Assembly: GCA_948144175.1 (NCBI GenBank)
Contig: CANXME010002453.1
Location: forward strand, 738,001-802,000
Reading direction: 5' to 3'
Length of the DNA stretch: 64,000 nucleotides
Source: Closterium sp. NIES-65
Taxonomy: Eukaryota; Streptophyta; Zygnematophyceae; Desmidiales; Closteriaceae
Shown here: one piece after another, positions 28,710 to 40,700 of the stretch
Numbering within the stretch: the first letter of the stretch is position 1
Layout of the letters: every line of letters begins with the position of its first letter
Notes under the pieces: generated by a model
Told to the model about the DNA's origin: nothing
What the model saw: the letters and a program-made list of their open reading frames with translations, nothing else
Database searches by the model: none
Made by a program: the position numbers and the translations under genes

Positions 28710-31700
28710 TCAAGAGGAGAGCAAGTGAGGCAAGACATACACAAGACCCAGCTGGGTACAGCAACGCTGATGATCACAAGGCGCAAGTGCCTTGGTGAAG
28801 ACATCAGCAGTGTTGGCCTCAGAGGCCACGTACGCAAGTCTCAACTGACCACGCTGCTGTAGCTCACGAGCAAGGAAGTAGCAGAGAGCAATGTGCTTTG
28901 TTCTGTGCTCCAGTCTCTGCTCTCGACACAAGGCCAGCATGGCCTTGTTGTCGACGTACAGGACTGGAGGAGAACGAGGCTGCTCTCCAAGGTCGGTCAG
29001 CAGGTAGGTGAGCCAGCGAAGCTCCTGAGCAGCCATGGCCCCTGCGTAGATCTCAGCCTCACAACTGGAGCCGAGAACAGAAGACGAGCGAGTAGCCCGC
29101 CACGAAACAGAGCCGGAACCAAGGCTGAAGGTGTAACCCTGTGACAACCGCTGCGTAGCCTGGTCGTCAGCCCAAGAAGCGTCTGCGTGTCCAGTGAGGA
29201 CCACTGGACCCCGCCCTCCAAGCACTAGCCCCATGCCCGACGTACTGCACAAGTAGCGCAACACCCTCTTCGCTGCAGCCATGTGCTCTGGTCGGTGTCT
29301 CCCAGGAGCAACATAGCGTGCAAGAATGCTAAGAGGGTATGCAAGGTCAGGTCGTGTGCAGGTCATCAGGTACATGAGACAGCCAAAAAGCTCTGGGTAC
29401 GGGCCACTCGACTCTACGGACTCATCCGAAGGCAGAGCTGAGAGCGAGTGGCGAGTAGACAGAGGAGTGGCCTGAGGCGAGGAGTACGTGAAGCCGAAGC
29501 GCTGAATGACCTGCTGCACCATGTGTGACTGAGTCAGGGTGATGGTGCGGCGTGCTCTGTCCCGGGTGATCTGCAAGCCAAGGTAGCTTCGCAGTTCACC
29601 CAGGTCAGTGCACGTGTGTCTCTTCTGCAGCTCCGACTTCACGTAGGCGAGTCCAGTAGTGTCAGCTGTGGCAAAGACCAAATCGTCGACGTACACGAGG
29701 ATGTAGAACGGCGGCAGAGAGGTGTCGGTGCGCAGAAACAGCGACGGGTCGGCATTAGAAGGAGCGAACCCAAGAGCCGCAAGCGTAGTCCTCAGTGTGT
29801 CGTGCCACTCACGTGGCGCCTGGCGGAGACCGTAGACGGGACGCCGGAGACTCCACTGGGTACCACGAGGGAAAGACCCAGTGAAGCCAGGTGGGCGGCG
29901 CAGCCAGATCTCCTCGTGCAGGCTGCCCTGCAAGAAAGCAGTGCTGAAGTCGAGAGAGTGCAGCTTGTAGTCCCGGTGAGCAGCAACGTGCAGCAGTACC
30001 CGAACAGTGGTCATCTTCGGGGTGGGGGAGAAGGTCTGAAAGTAGTCAGCTCCCTGCCGCTGACTGAAGCCACGAGCCATGTAACGCGCCTTGAAGACAG
30101 GCGGAGAACCCGGTGGCCGCTTCACCCTGAAGATCCACATGCCACTGACGATGTTCGCCCCAGGAGGGGGGACAGCGTCAACGTAGGTGCCTCTGGACTT
30201 CCAGGAAGCCATCTCTGCATCCATAGCTGCCTGCCACTGAGAGGAGTAGGGACCCTCTATCGCCTCCGCGTAAGAGCGCGGAGTTGGGATGTCAAGTGCA
30301 TCCGGGTCTCCCTCAGGGGTAAGCAGTACGGACACGAGATGAGGTGAAGCAGCGGCCAAGCAGTGGAACTCCTCCTGCCTGTCCTCAAGGACGTCCGTGC
30401 CAAGGGCACACGCACCCCCGACGGACGGAGGACAGACAGACTCAGACTCAGCGACAAGACTAGCAGCGTAGTCTAGGCGGCAGCGAGCAGCAAAGTCGAC
30501 GAGCTCAGCAACTAGGGAAGACGCAGCAGAAGACTCGAAAGAAGGGTCAGTGACGGCAGTAGCAAGGAGACGCGTGACAGTAGGACTGGCAGCACGAAGA
30601 GAGGACGACGCAGGGTCGGCGAGAGCAGGAAGAGAGGACGCAGGAGGAGAAGGCAAAGGGGCACGCAGAGGAGCAGTAGACGGACGCAGAGACATCCGGT
30701 GCGTGCCAGGGGCAGGCGGAGGACGCTGACGCGAACCACGAGCACTAGCGCTAGCAGGACGGACAGGCGACGCAGGACGAGACGCAGACTCACGACGCTC
30801 AGTAAGACCGCCAGTAGGACCAGTGTAAAGAGAAGGAGCAGGTAGTGGGGAGGCCGGCTGCAACTGTAACTGTGACGGGACAGGCTGTGAACACGCTAAG
30901 GGAGGAGGACCAGGAGGAGGCGAGAGACCAAGAACCTGCTGAAGGAGCGGAACGAAGTACGGCTGAGGGCGCCCGGCGACTCCAGACACAGCAGGGATAG
31001 CACCAGTACCCCAAGCGGCAGTACCAGAACCAGCAGCAGCTCCAACGCCCAGGTCCTCAGGACTAGCCTCAGCACCAACGCCCGAGTCCTCAGCACCAGC
31101 AGGGACTCCAACACCAGGGTCCACAGCACCAGCCGCAGCTCCAACGCCCGGCTCCTCAGCACCAGTAGCACCTCCAACTCCCGGGTCCGCATCACCAGCA
31201 GCACCTCCAGTGCCCGGGTCCGCCGCACCAGCAGTAGCTCCAACGCCAGGGGCCGCAGCACCAGCAGCAGCTCCAACGCCAGGGTCCGCAGCACCAGCAG
31301 GAGCTCCAACGCCAGGGTCCGCAGCACCAGCAGCAGCTCCAACACCCGGGTCCGTAGCACCAGCAGCAGCCGGGTCCATGAGACGAGGCACGCCACTAAG
31401 AAGTGCGCAACGGCGCTCGTACCAATCACGGATCCGCTCACGGGAGGGGAGCTCCCGACTGGGAGGAGAAGCACCAGCACTAGTCCCCGTAGTGCGCCTG
31501 GTCCCAGACGTACCTCTCCGAAGGCTGCAGTACTGTAATTACCACTCACGCAACTGCTCCGAGGAGAGGTCTCGTCCAGGTGTAGCACCCTCAGGTCCAG
31601 CACCACCAGAGGTAGTACCCCCAGACCCAGCACCCCCAGGCTCAGCACCCCCAGTCACTGCACCCCCAGGCTCAGCACCCCCAGGCACCGCACCCCCAGG

Positions 31701-34700
31701 CTCAGCAACCCCAGAGTCCGCACTCCCAGGCTCAGCACCCCCAGGCTCAGCACCCCCAGGCTCAGCACCCCCAGGCTCCGCACCCCCAGGCTCAGCACCC
31801 CCAGCAGGACGAGAGTCGACAGCAACCTCAACAGGCTCGACCGAGTCTACCTGAGACACACCTGAGGGAGCGGCACCCTGAGGGGGGAGGGGGTCTACGA
31901 CAGCAGCACCTGGCGCGAGGAAGAGAGGCGGGGGAGGGAGCGGGGCAGTGCGGTAGGGGAAGAGGCGGTAGTAGGGGACAGACTCGTCAAAATTGACGTC
32001 CTGAGAGGGCAAGACCCGGCGCGAGGTGGCGTGGTAAAACTGCCAACCAGGCGCGTCCGGAACAAAGCCGAGGAAGACGCAGGGAACAGCACAAGAGGAG
32101 AGCTTGTCCGCAGACGAATCGCGGACAAAAGCTCGAGATCCCCAGACCCGGAAACGCGACGCATCGCCAACCTCCCCCGTCCACCGCTGTGTGGGCGAAG
32201 TCTCCGGCAAGGAGACACGGGGCCAGAGGTTGAGCTGATGCGCAGCGTACCGGACCGCAAACGGCCACAGAAAGTGGGGGGCAGCTGCATGGATCAAGGA
32301 GGTACGAGCGACCTCCATGACCAGGCCAATGCGGCGCTCCGCAACCCCATTCTGCTGTGGAGAGGCCGGAAGCGTGAACGACTGCTCAATGCCGTGCTCA
32401 GCACAGTAGGCTGCCAAGAGGTCGGAGGAGAACTCACCACCTCTGTCAGAGTGCAAGCGCAGGACAGGAAAGTCCGAACTGAAACGCTCGCTGAGCTGGA
32501 GACGAGCTCTGCGGATCCAAGGGATCAAAACATCAGGGACCTCACCCTTGGTGCGCAAGGGGAAGACCGTGGTGTAGCGCGAGTAGTCGTCAACAACGAT
32601 CAGGAAGAACCTCTCCTGACCCTGACCATGGACGCGGGCTGGGCCCCACACGTCCATGTGGAGCGTCTGCAAAGGAGCAGTCGTCACGGGAAACGAGGAG
32701 GAGTGAGGAGCGGCGCGCTGCCGCCCCTCGACACAGGGAAGACAGGGAGGAGCAGGCGAGGGGGGGAGGGGAGGGAGGACCCTGGGCAGGCCAGAGACAA
32801 GGTACCGGGAGTGCATGGCACGAAGGCGCTGCACAGACGGGTGGCCCAGTCGGTGGTGCCAGAGGACAGTCTCGTGCGCTAGAGAGCGACACGAGCAGGG
32901 GGCGGACAGCTGACCTGGCGCGGACGCAGACGCAGACGCAGCGACCTGAGGGGGGGCAGTAGTCAGTGTGTACAGGTCCGACCCCGGCTGCCGGGTGAAG
33001 GTAGCCAAGTGGCGGCCTGTACGAGCACACGTGCAGTGTGTGACACGCTCGTAGGCAGGGGTGAACTGGTGAACACCCGCGTCCTGTAGTGCACAACCCG
33101 CCACCAAGTTCGTAGAGTACGAGGGGAGGTGGAGACCTGACAGCGTGCCCGACGGGACCGCAGGACAGGGAAGGACAGTGGAGGAGGTCGCAAGGACCGG
33201 ACCCCCAGAGGGTTCAGCAAGGGAGACAGCAACTGGCCGAGCGAGGGGCTCAAGGGCAGTGCGGTCACGAAAGAAACAGCGAGAGGCACCTGAATCCAGC
33301 GTGAAGGTGTGCAGTGCTGCAGGCGACACAGTACCAGGGGGGGCAGACGTACACGCACCTAGAGCAGCAGCCTCACAAGCACCTGGGGTAGCAGACACGT
33401 GAGTACCGGGAGCGGCAGACGCACTAGTCCTAATGCCCGGGTCGGGCGGGACACTCAGGTACTCAGAACCCTCTCCACTAGTAGACATCACATACATGGC
33501 AGAGAGAATAGCATCAAAGTCTAGAGCATAGATATCAATCCCCTTCTTCAGGAGATCAAGCCAGCGGGGCAGCTCTGTGGCCTGAGGGAACTGAACCCGC
33601 CAAGCGTCGCTCAGACGAGCGAAGCAACGCTGTGTGGCGTGCGGTCCCCCACACGGCTGGCCAGTGCGGTCACCAGTGCGAATGACGTACGTGCAACTAA
33701 GGCCACCCCCCCCCCCCCCCCCGTGCTGAGAGTACCACTCACGAACCTCCTGGGGCGAGGGAGTGTGCTGCTGGCCCTGGCCACCGCCAGTGCCTCCACG
33801 ACCACCACCGCCGCTACCACCTCCTCAACCACCCCAACCCCGGCTGCCGCCTCGTCCCCCGCCACCCCCACTACCTCCTCCGCCCCGGCCCCCTCCCCCG
33901 CCGCTGCCGCCTCCCCCTCCACTGCTGCCACCTCCCCCACCCGCGCCACCCCCCCCGCCACCACCTCCCCCACCACCGCCACCCCCGCTGTCACCACCAC
34001 CGCCCTTGGCCCCCTTGCCCTTGCCGCTGCGGCGCCCGCTCGAAGCAGACGCAGTCCCGACCTTCTCGGCACCAAGGAGGTCGACAGCAGCAGCAGAGGC
34101 GACAGAGGGAAGAAGGGGGGAGGGAGAACACCCCTCAAAGAACGGGGTACGGGGGTCGCCACGAGAGGCACCTACAGCGACTATGCTAGCCTCAGCTACA
34201 AGGAGTTCCTTCTCGAGGAGGGCAATGGTGAGCTCGGTGGGGGAGCGAGCTAGGAAGTGGTCCCTGACTGAGCGCAGAGTGTCAGGGAGGCGCGTGACTA
34301 GGTGGTAGAGAGTGAGCCAGAGCGGGGGTGGGTTCTTGGCAAGAAACTCATCAGGCATAGCGGCGCGGAAGCGAGCCTCACTAGTGCGGAGGTGAGTAAT
34401 GAGATCAGCGACAGTGTGGAAGGAAGCTAAGTCGGGGAACAGGTAGGGAAGAGAGAGACGGCCTAGAGCGGCAGAGGCCGGTGAGGAGTAGCCGGCAACG
34501 ACAGCTGTGTACAGTGCCTGCGCAGTCTTGTGCTGCCCAAAGTGCTCGCGCTCATCTATCGGCAGAGAGTTGCGAATAGCGAAGCGAGCATGGGCATCAC
34601 GAGTCTGCCACTGTGAGCGAGCAGTGCTGTCAGCAGTAGCAGCAGGAGCAGTAGCGTGGCCTAAGGCGTGATCGTACAGCGAGATGTCTTCTTTGGCAGT

Positions 34701-34793
34701 GAGCTGTAGGAAGAGGTGTAGGTCATCAAGCCAGGTGTCGAACTTCACCGGGCGACACTCAGCGTCGAAGGCTAGCACAGGGGGGCTAGCCAT
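28710..34793 (-). pseudogene. Copia gag-pol polyprotein of element 4, two in-frame stops
   Basis: All three open segments lie in one frame: 34793-33825 (gag and Gly-rich tract), 33824-31539 (Cys/His motif, protease LDSGAS, integrase) and 31538-28710 (linker, RT, RNase H). They are separated only by TGA at 33825-33827, where a Gly codon is expected, and TAA at 31539-31541 in the linker. A run of 17 G (plus-strand C, 33706-33722) keeps the frame. Start is MASPPVLAF at 34793. Gag and integrase are clearly diverged from elements 1, 2, 5 and 6, whereas RT and RNase H are nearly the same as in elements 1, 5 and 6. The linker is a GAADPGVGA repeat. RT with YVDD and RNase H are complete. Confidence 0.92.
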
Positions 34794-35049
34794 GGTAGCA
34801 GCAGTAGGTAGAGCAGTAGGAGCAGTAGGGTAGGTAGGGCGGCGCGGCTCGGTACTAGTATGGCGGCGCGGCTCAGTATAGGTAGGGCGGTGCGGCTCGG
34901 GTCGGGCGGCGCGGCTCGGTTCGGGCGGCTCGGTTCGGGCGGCTCGGTTCGGGCTGGTGGCTCGGTTCGGGCGGCTCGTGCTGGATGGGGCCGTTCGAGG
35001 CCGCTAAGGGCGAGCGCGGGGAGCGGGTGGGGTAAGTGCGGGGCCGACG

Positions 35050-35440
35050 CGAGCCTCTAGGGGTAGGGACGGGGCCGACGCGGGCCTCTAGGGGTAGGGA
35101 CGGGGCCGACGCGGGCCTCTAGGGGTAGGGACGGGGCCGACGCGGGCCTCTAGGGGTAGGGACGGGGCCGACGCGGGCCTCTAGGGGTAGGGACGGGGCC
35201 GACGCGGGCCTCTAGGGGTAAGCGCGGGGCCGTCGCGGGCCTCTAGGGGTAGGCTCGGGGCCGATGCGGGCCTCTAGGGGTAGGCGCGGGGCCGTCGCGG
35301 GCCTCTAGGGGTAGGCTCGGGGCCGACGCGGGCCTCTAGGGGTAAGCGCGGGGCCGACGCGGGCCTGGAAGGGACGAGCTCGGGGCGGGCGCGGGCCTCT
35401 AGGGTTAGGCGCGGGGCCGATTCGGGGCCTCTAGGTGCGA
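35050..35440 (-). repeat. 31-bp minisatellite in the leader of element 4
   Basis: Units of about 31 bp, GGCCTCTAGGGGTAGGGACG followed by GGGCCGACGCG, repeat roughly eleven times with small changes. Shorter GGTAGGTAGGCA repeats follow at about 35500-35530. The leader has no coding potential. Confidence 0.85.
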
Positions 35441-35578
35441 GAGCACGGGGCCTACAGGGCCTCTAGGGGCGTGAACGCCGAGGCGCCCTAGGGCTTAGGT
35501 AGGTAGGTAGGCAGGTAGGCAGGTAGGTAGTGGTGGGCCCTAAGAAAAACGGTCCTAGGAAGGACCTGCTCTATACCA

Positions 35579-35704
35579 TGTTGAATAAGAATGAATGAAC
35601 TAACAGTGAAATGAGTACAAGTATGAAAACCTAGAAATGTGTACCCCCTATAGGCTAACCCACTGTAGCCTAAACAACTACAACAACATATATAATGTTT
35701 GACA
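35579..35704 (-). repeat. 5' LTR of element 4
   Basis: TG...CA ends; the inner edge abuts the primer-binding site and the outer edge abuts GGTCA at 35705. Confidence 0.93.
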
Positions 35705-36223
35705 GGTCAACGCCGCTGTGTAGCTAGGGGGATACTTCCTGTAGTAGCGAACAAACGCCACCTGATCGGCATAGTGTTGCTCGGATGTGACCCGTTTCTC
35801 TGTGGTTGGGTTCACCCTTGTCGTGTTGACTGTACGATGCAGCGTAAAAATCATGAGCAGCTTAGCAGGCCATACCATTTTCTCCCCGTCATCATCCACG
35901 CCGTCAACTGAGACGTCTGAGAACCATGGAGCCCTGTAGTAGCTCGGGGTTGCACGCGCGTACGACGGATATTTGCTGTACCGTGTGAAATCGTCATCTG
36001 GAGGAATCGCCACACCCTTGTGCACATCAATACCAACTTCCCATTTAATTGTTGCACGCGGTGGGTGCTTCTGTTGGCGCTGGAATGCCTTGATTGCGTC
36101 TTCAAGGCAATCAAAATCCCCTGGAGCAGCGGCGGCGTAAGACCGCCAGAAGGTGCTGAGCTTATCCGTGTAGTCCAGCTTCGCGCAAGACCCGGTGACT
36201 GCAGGAGATCCGGTCTCCAATGC

Positions 36224-36909
36224 CTGTGCAAAGATAAGGGTGCAAAGAATTGTGGTATACATTAGTGTATTATTTAACGATTTCATAGTCTGAACATCAC
36301 CCTTGAACACCCCCACATTTATCGTGCACACGCCCGGATTTACTGTTCGCGCTGACGAGGGCACGGGGTATAGTTTGTCAATCTAGGCAGGTGTCGTTTC
36401 CGAAAAAAAACAACATCGCGCGATTTTAAACGGAGCATGTCTACGTACATCAGCGCAAACGCCAAAACGCAGAAGGCACACGATCGTGCACTTTTGTCGG
36501 TGGAGTAGATTGTTCCAACGCTGTTGGATGTCTTTTTCGTATCATCGAGACAGTGTCACAGTGTTCGGGCGAGTCCAATCTCGACTCGTTGGTGTGGAAC
36601 CGTCAACGTGTTTGCAAAATCGTGCACCCGAAAAGTGCACGATGACAAAGTAGAACTACAGTACTCGTGAACATACACGTGTAATTAGGGAAACGACACG
36701 ACCAATTTGACAACGTGCCATTCCAAACCCAACGTAAATACAAAACGGGCTGAGCGAACCAAATGAAGGCACGCGATGAGATTTAACGCAACAAGAATTC
36801 ACACACGTGTCAAGCCGACGGGAAACATCTCGAACACACACTGCGACGCATCCCAAAAAATTATCCTCAATCCCAAGTGGGAAACAAAAATAGGTTACAA
36901 ACACAATTA
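36224..36909. other. Non-coding DNA with a degenerate inverted repeat
   Basis: It lies upstream of the transposase-like exon and left of element 6. An imperfect inverted repeat of about 26 bp (36375-36401 against 36689-36713, core TGTCGTTTCC) could mark an old 340-bp MITE, but no target duplication was found. GTGCAC motifs recur at 36480-36645. Confidence 0.4.
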
Positions 36910-37041
36910 TGTCATAACATTATAGCTTACTTACTTGTGTAGGCTATAGTGGGGTATCCCATAGGGGGTACAACACAATTAGGGTTTCCTATTTGTACTC
37001 ACTTCGTTCATAGTCATTTCATCCTCGTTCACTTCTTCTCA
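36910..37041 (+). repeat. 5' LTR of element 6 (132 bp)
   Basis: It starts TGTCATAACATTATAGC and ends CACTTCTTCTCA, followed by TGGTATCGAGC (37042-37052), a one-base variant of the initiator-Met primer site. Confidence 0.9.
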
Positions 37042-37149
37042 TGGTATCGAGCAGGTTCCCCTGTGGGAACTGTGCTTAGGGCCCACCACCACTACCTCCA
37101 ACTTTTTTTTTCTGCCCGGAGCGCGCTCCGGGCTCTCTCTCTTCCTTCT

Positions 37150-37737
37150 CTTGACCGGCCCTTTGCCGCCAGCGCGCCGCCCTAGCCCCCAGCGCGCCGC
37201 CCGCCCTAGAGCCGGAGCGCCGCCATTAGCAGCCCGCGAGCCGCCCTTAGCAGCCCGCGCGCCGCCCTAGCGCCCGCGCTCCGCTCGCCGCCCTAGCGCC
37301 CTAGCGCCCGCGCGCTGCCCTGCGCAGCCCGCGCGCAGCTCGCGTGAGCCGCCCGTGCGCCACCCAGAGCCGCCCGTCAGCCGCCCTCAGCCGCCCGACG
37401 CGCCGCCCGTGCGCCGCCCTCGGCTGCCCGTGAGCTGCACGTGCGCTGCACGCGCGCCACCCGTCAGCCGCCCGTCAGCCGCCCGTGGCTGCTCGACGCG
37501 CCGCCCGTGCAGCCGCCCGTGAGCTGCCCGTGCGCCGCCCGTCAGCCGCCCTCAGCCGCCCGACGCGCCGCCCGTGCGCCGCCCTCAGCCGCCCGTGAGC
37601 CGCCCGTGCAGCCGCCCTCAGCCGCCCGTGAGTCGCCCGTGCAGCCGCCCGTACAGCCGCCCGTGCAGCCGCCCGTGCAGCCGCCCGTGCAGCCGCCCGT
37701 GCAGCCGCCCATGCAGCCGCCCGACGTGCCGCCCGTA
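37150..37737 (+). repeat. GC-rich leader repeats of element 6
   Basis: CAGCCGCCCGTG-type units fill the stretch, most regular at 37610-37710. The leader breaks off at about 37737, where sequence from the 3' untranslated region of element 5 begins on the other strand. Confidence 0.8.
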
Positions 37738-37792
37738 CAAAATGCTAAGCAAGCAAGAGCAGGAGTATATATATGTGACAGTACAAGCAAGG

Positions 37793-40700
37793 TCAAGAAG
37801 TGAGCAAGTGAGGCAAGACAGGCACAAGACCCAACTGAGTGCATAAACGCTGATGATCACAAGGCGCAAGTGCCTTAGTGAAGACATCAGCAGTGTTGGC
37901 CTCAAAGGCCACGTACGCAAGCCGCAACTGTCCACGCTGCTGCAGCTCACGCGCAAGAAAGTAGCGGAGAGCAATGTGCTTTGTCCTGTGCTCCAGTCGC
38001 TGCTCTCGACACAAGGCCAGCATGGCCTTGTTGTCTACGTACAAGACTGGAGGAGAACGAGGCGGCTCTCCAAGGTCGGTCAGCAGGTAGGTGAGCCAGC
38101 GAAGCTCCTGGGCAGCCATAGCCCCGCGTAGATCTCAGCCTCACAACTGGAGCCGAGAACAGAAGACGAGCGGGTAGCCCGCCACGAAACAGAGCCGGAA
38201 CCAAGACTGAAAGTGTAACCCTGTGACGACCGCTGCGTAGCCTGGTCGTCAGCCCAAGAAGCGTCTGCGTGCCCAGTGAGGACCACTGGACTGCGCCCTC
38301 CAAGCACTAGCCCCATGCCCGACATACTGCACAAGTAGCGCAACACCCTCTTCGCTGCAGCCATGTGCTCTGGTCGGTGTCTCCCAGGAGCAACATAGCG
38401 TGCAAGAATGCTAAGAGGGTATGCAAGGTCAGGTCGTGTGCAGGTCATCAGGTACATGAGGCAGCCGACAAGCTCTGCATACGGGCCACTCGACTCTACG
38501 GACTCATCCAAAGGCAGAGCTGAGAGTGAGTGGCGAGTAGGCAGAGGAGTGGCCTGAGGCGAGGAGTACGTGAAGCCGAAGCGCTGAAGGACCTGCTGCA
38601 CCATGTGTGACTGAGTCAGGGTGATGGTGCGGCGTGCTCTGTCCCGGGTGATCTGCAAGCCAAGGTAGCTGCGCAGCTCACCCAAGTCAGTACACATGTG
38701 TCTCTTCTGCAGCTCGGACTTCACGTAGGCGAGTCCAGCAGTGTCAGCAGTGGCAAAGACCAAGTCGTCGACGTACACGAGGATGTAGAACGGCGGCAGA
38801 GAAGTGTCGGTGCGCAGAAACAGCGACGGGTCTACAGTAGAAGGAGCAAACCCAAGTGCCGCCAGCGTAGTCCTCAGTGTGTCGTGCCACTCACGTGGCG
38901 CCTGGCGGAGACCGTAGACTGGACGCCGGAGACTCCACTGGGTACCAGGAGGGAAAGACCCAGTGAAGCCAGGAGGGCGGCGCAGCCAGATCTCCTCGTG
39001 CAGGCTGCCCTGCAAGAAAGCAGTGCTGAAGTCGAGAGAGTGCAGCTCGTAGTCACGGTGAGCAGCGACGTGCAGTAGTACCCGAAGAGTGGTCATCTTC
39101 GGGGTCGGGGAGAAGGTCTGAAAGAAGTCAACTCCCTGCCGCTGACTGAAACCACGAGCCACGTAACGCGCCTTGAAGACAGGCGGAGAACCCGGCGGCC
39201 GCTTCACCCTGAAGATCCACATGCCACTGACGATGTTCGCCCCAGGAGGGGGAACAGCGTCAACGTAGGTGCCTGTGGACTTCCAGGAAGCCATCTCAGC
39301 ATCCATAGCTGCCTGCCACTGAGAGGAGTAGGGACCCTCTATCGCCTCCGCGTAAGAGCGCGGATTCGGGATGTCAAGTGCATCCGGGTCTCCCTCAGGG
39401 GTGAGCAGTACGGACACGAGATGAGGTGAAGCGGCTGCCAGGCACTCGAACTCCTTCTGCCTGTCCTCAAGGACGTCCGTGCCAAGGGCACACTCACCCC
39501 CGACGGACGGAGGACAGGCGGACTCAGACTCAGCGACAAGACTAGCAGCGTAGTCTAGACGACAGCGAGCAGCAAAGTCGACGAGCTCAGTGACAAGGGC
39601 AGACGCGGCAGTGGACTCGAAAGAAGGGTCAGTGACGGCAGTAGCAAGGAGACGCGTGACAGTAGGACTGGCAGCACGAAGAGAGTCCGACGCAGGGTCG
39701 GCGACAGCAGGGAGAGAGGACGCAGGAGGAGAAGGCAAAGGGGCACGCAGAGGAGCACTGGTCGGACGCAGGGACATCCGGTGCGTGCCAGGGACAGGAG
39801 GAGGACGCTGACGCGAACCGCGACCACTAGCGCGCGCAAGACGAACAGGCAACGCAGGACGAGACGCAGGCTCACGACGCTCAGTAAGACCTCCAGTAGG
39901 ACCAGCGTAGGGAGACGGAGCAGGCAAAGGGAAGGCAGGCTGTAGCTGTGACTATGACTGGACAGGCTGTGGACCCGCTAAGGAAGGAAGAGGAGGAGGA
40001 CCAGGAGAGGGTGTAAGACCAAGAACATGCTGCAGGAGCAGAACGAAATACGGTCGGGGCCGCGTGGCGACGCCAGAAACAGCAGGGACAGGACCAGTAC
40101 CCCCAGCAGGAGCACCCGCTCCAGCAGCACCTCCAGCAGCACCTCCAGCAGCTCCAGAACCCCCAGCAGCACCTCCAGCAGCCTCAGAACCTCCAGCAGC
40201 ACCAGAAGCACGGCTCCAGCGCCGGGCAAACCACTCGCGCAGCTCCTGTGGAGAGAGTGGCTCCCGGCGAGACGAAGTACCGAGAGAGCCCCCAGGCTCA
40301 GCACCCCCAGGCTCAGCACTCCCAGGCGCAGCACCCCCAGGCTCCGCACCCCCAGGCTCAGCGCCCCCAGGCTCAGCACCCTCAGGCTCCGCACCCCAAG
40401 GCTCAGCACCCCCAGGCTCAGCACCCCCAGACGTAGCACCCCCAGGCTCAGCACCCCCAGACGTAGCACCCCCAGGCTCAGCACCCCCAGGCTCAGCACC
40501 CCCAGACGTAGCACCCCCAGGCTCAGCACCTCCAGCAGCACCAGAGTCACCAGTGACCTCAACAGGCTCGACTGCGTCTACCTGGGACACACCTGACGGG
40601 GCAGGACCCTGAGGGGGAAGGGGGTCTACCCGGGGGGGACCTGGGACAAGAAAGAGTGGGGGCGGTGGGAGGGACGGAGTGCGGTAGGGGAAGAGGCGGT

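Larger units (their letters stand above)
28381..35704 (-). mobile_element. Element 4: Ty1/Copia LTR retrotransposon, two nonsense codons
   Basis: The LTRs are 126 bp (28381-28506 and 35579-35704) with about four differences, and GGTCA is duplicated at 28376-28380 and 35705-35709. The LTR begins TGTCAAACATTATATATG on the minus strand, like element 2. The primer-binding site TGGTATAGAGC lies at 35578-35568 on the minus strand. Length is 7324 bp. It inserted into the coding part of a transposase-like gene. Confidence 0.95.
28235..36223 (-). pseudogene. Transposase-like (KDZ/Plavaka-type C-terminus) gene split by element 4
   Basis: The exon runs from an acceptor (CTTTGCACAG, exon from 36223) down to 35705, where element 4 starts in mid-codon context, and continues at 28375-28235 on the other side of that element. 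Counting the GGTCA duplication once, the frame stays open across the insertion and ends at a TGA at 28235. Visible features are an ATPSYYRAPWFSDV segment, a FVRYYRKYPP segment and an ending YGLVNVESLLRVLHVVPYV. This layout resembles the C-terminal region of KDZ/Plavaka-like transposase proteins from memory of that group; the resemblance is weak and was not tested. Upstream exons were not found. The 7.3-kb insertion makes this copy non-functional unless spliced around. Confidence 0.5.
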
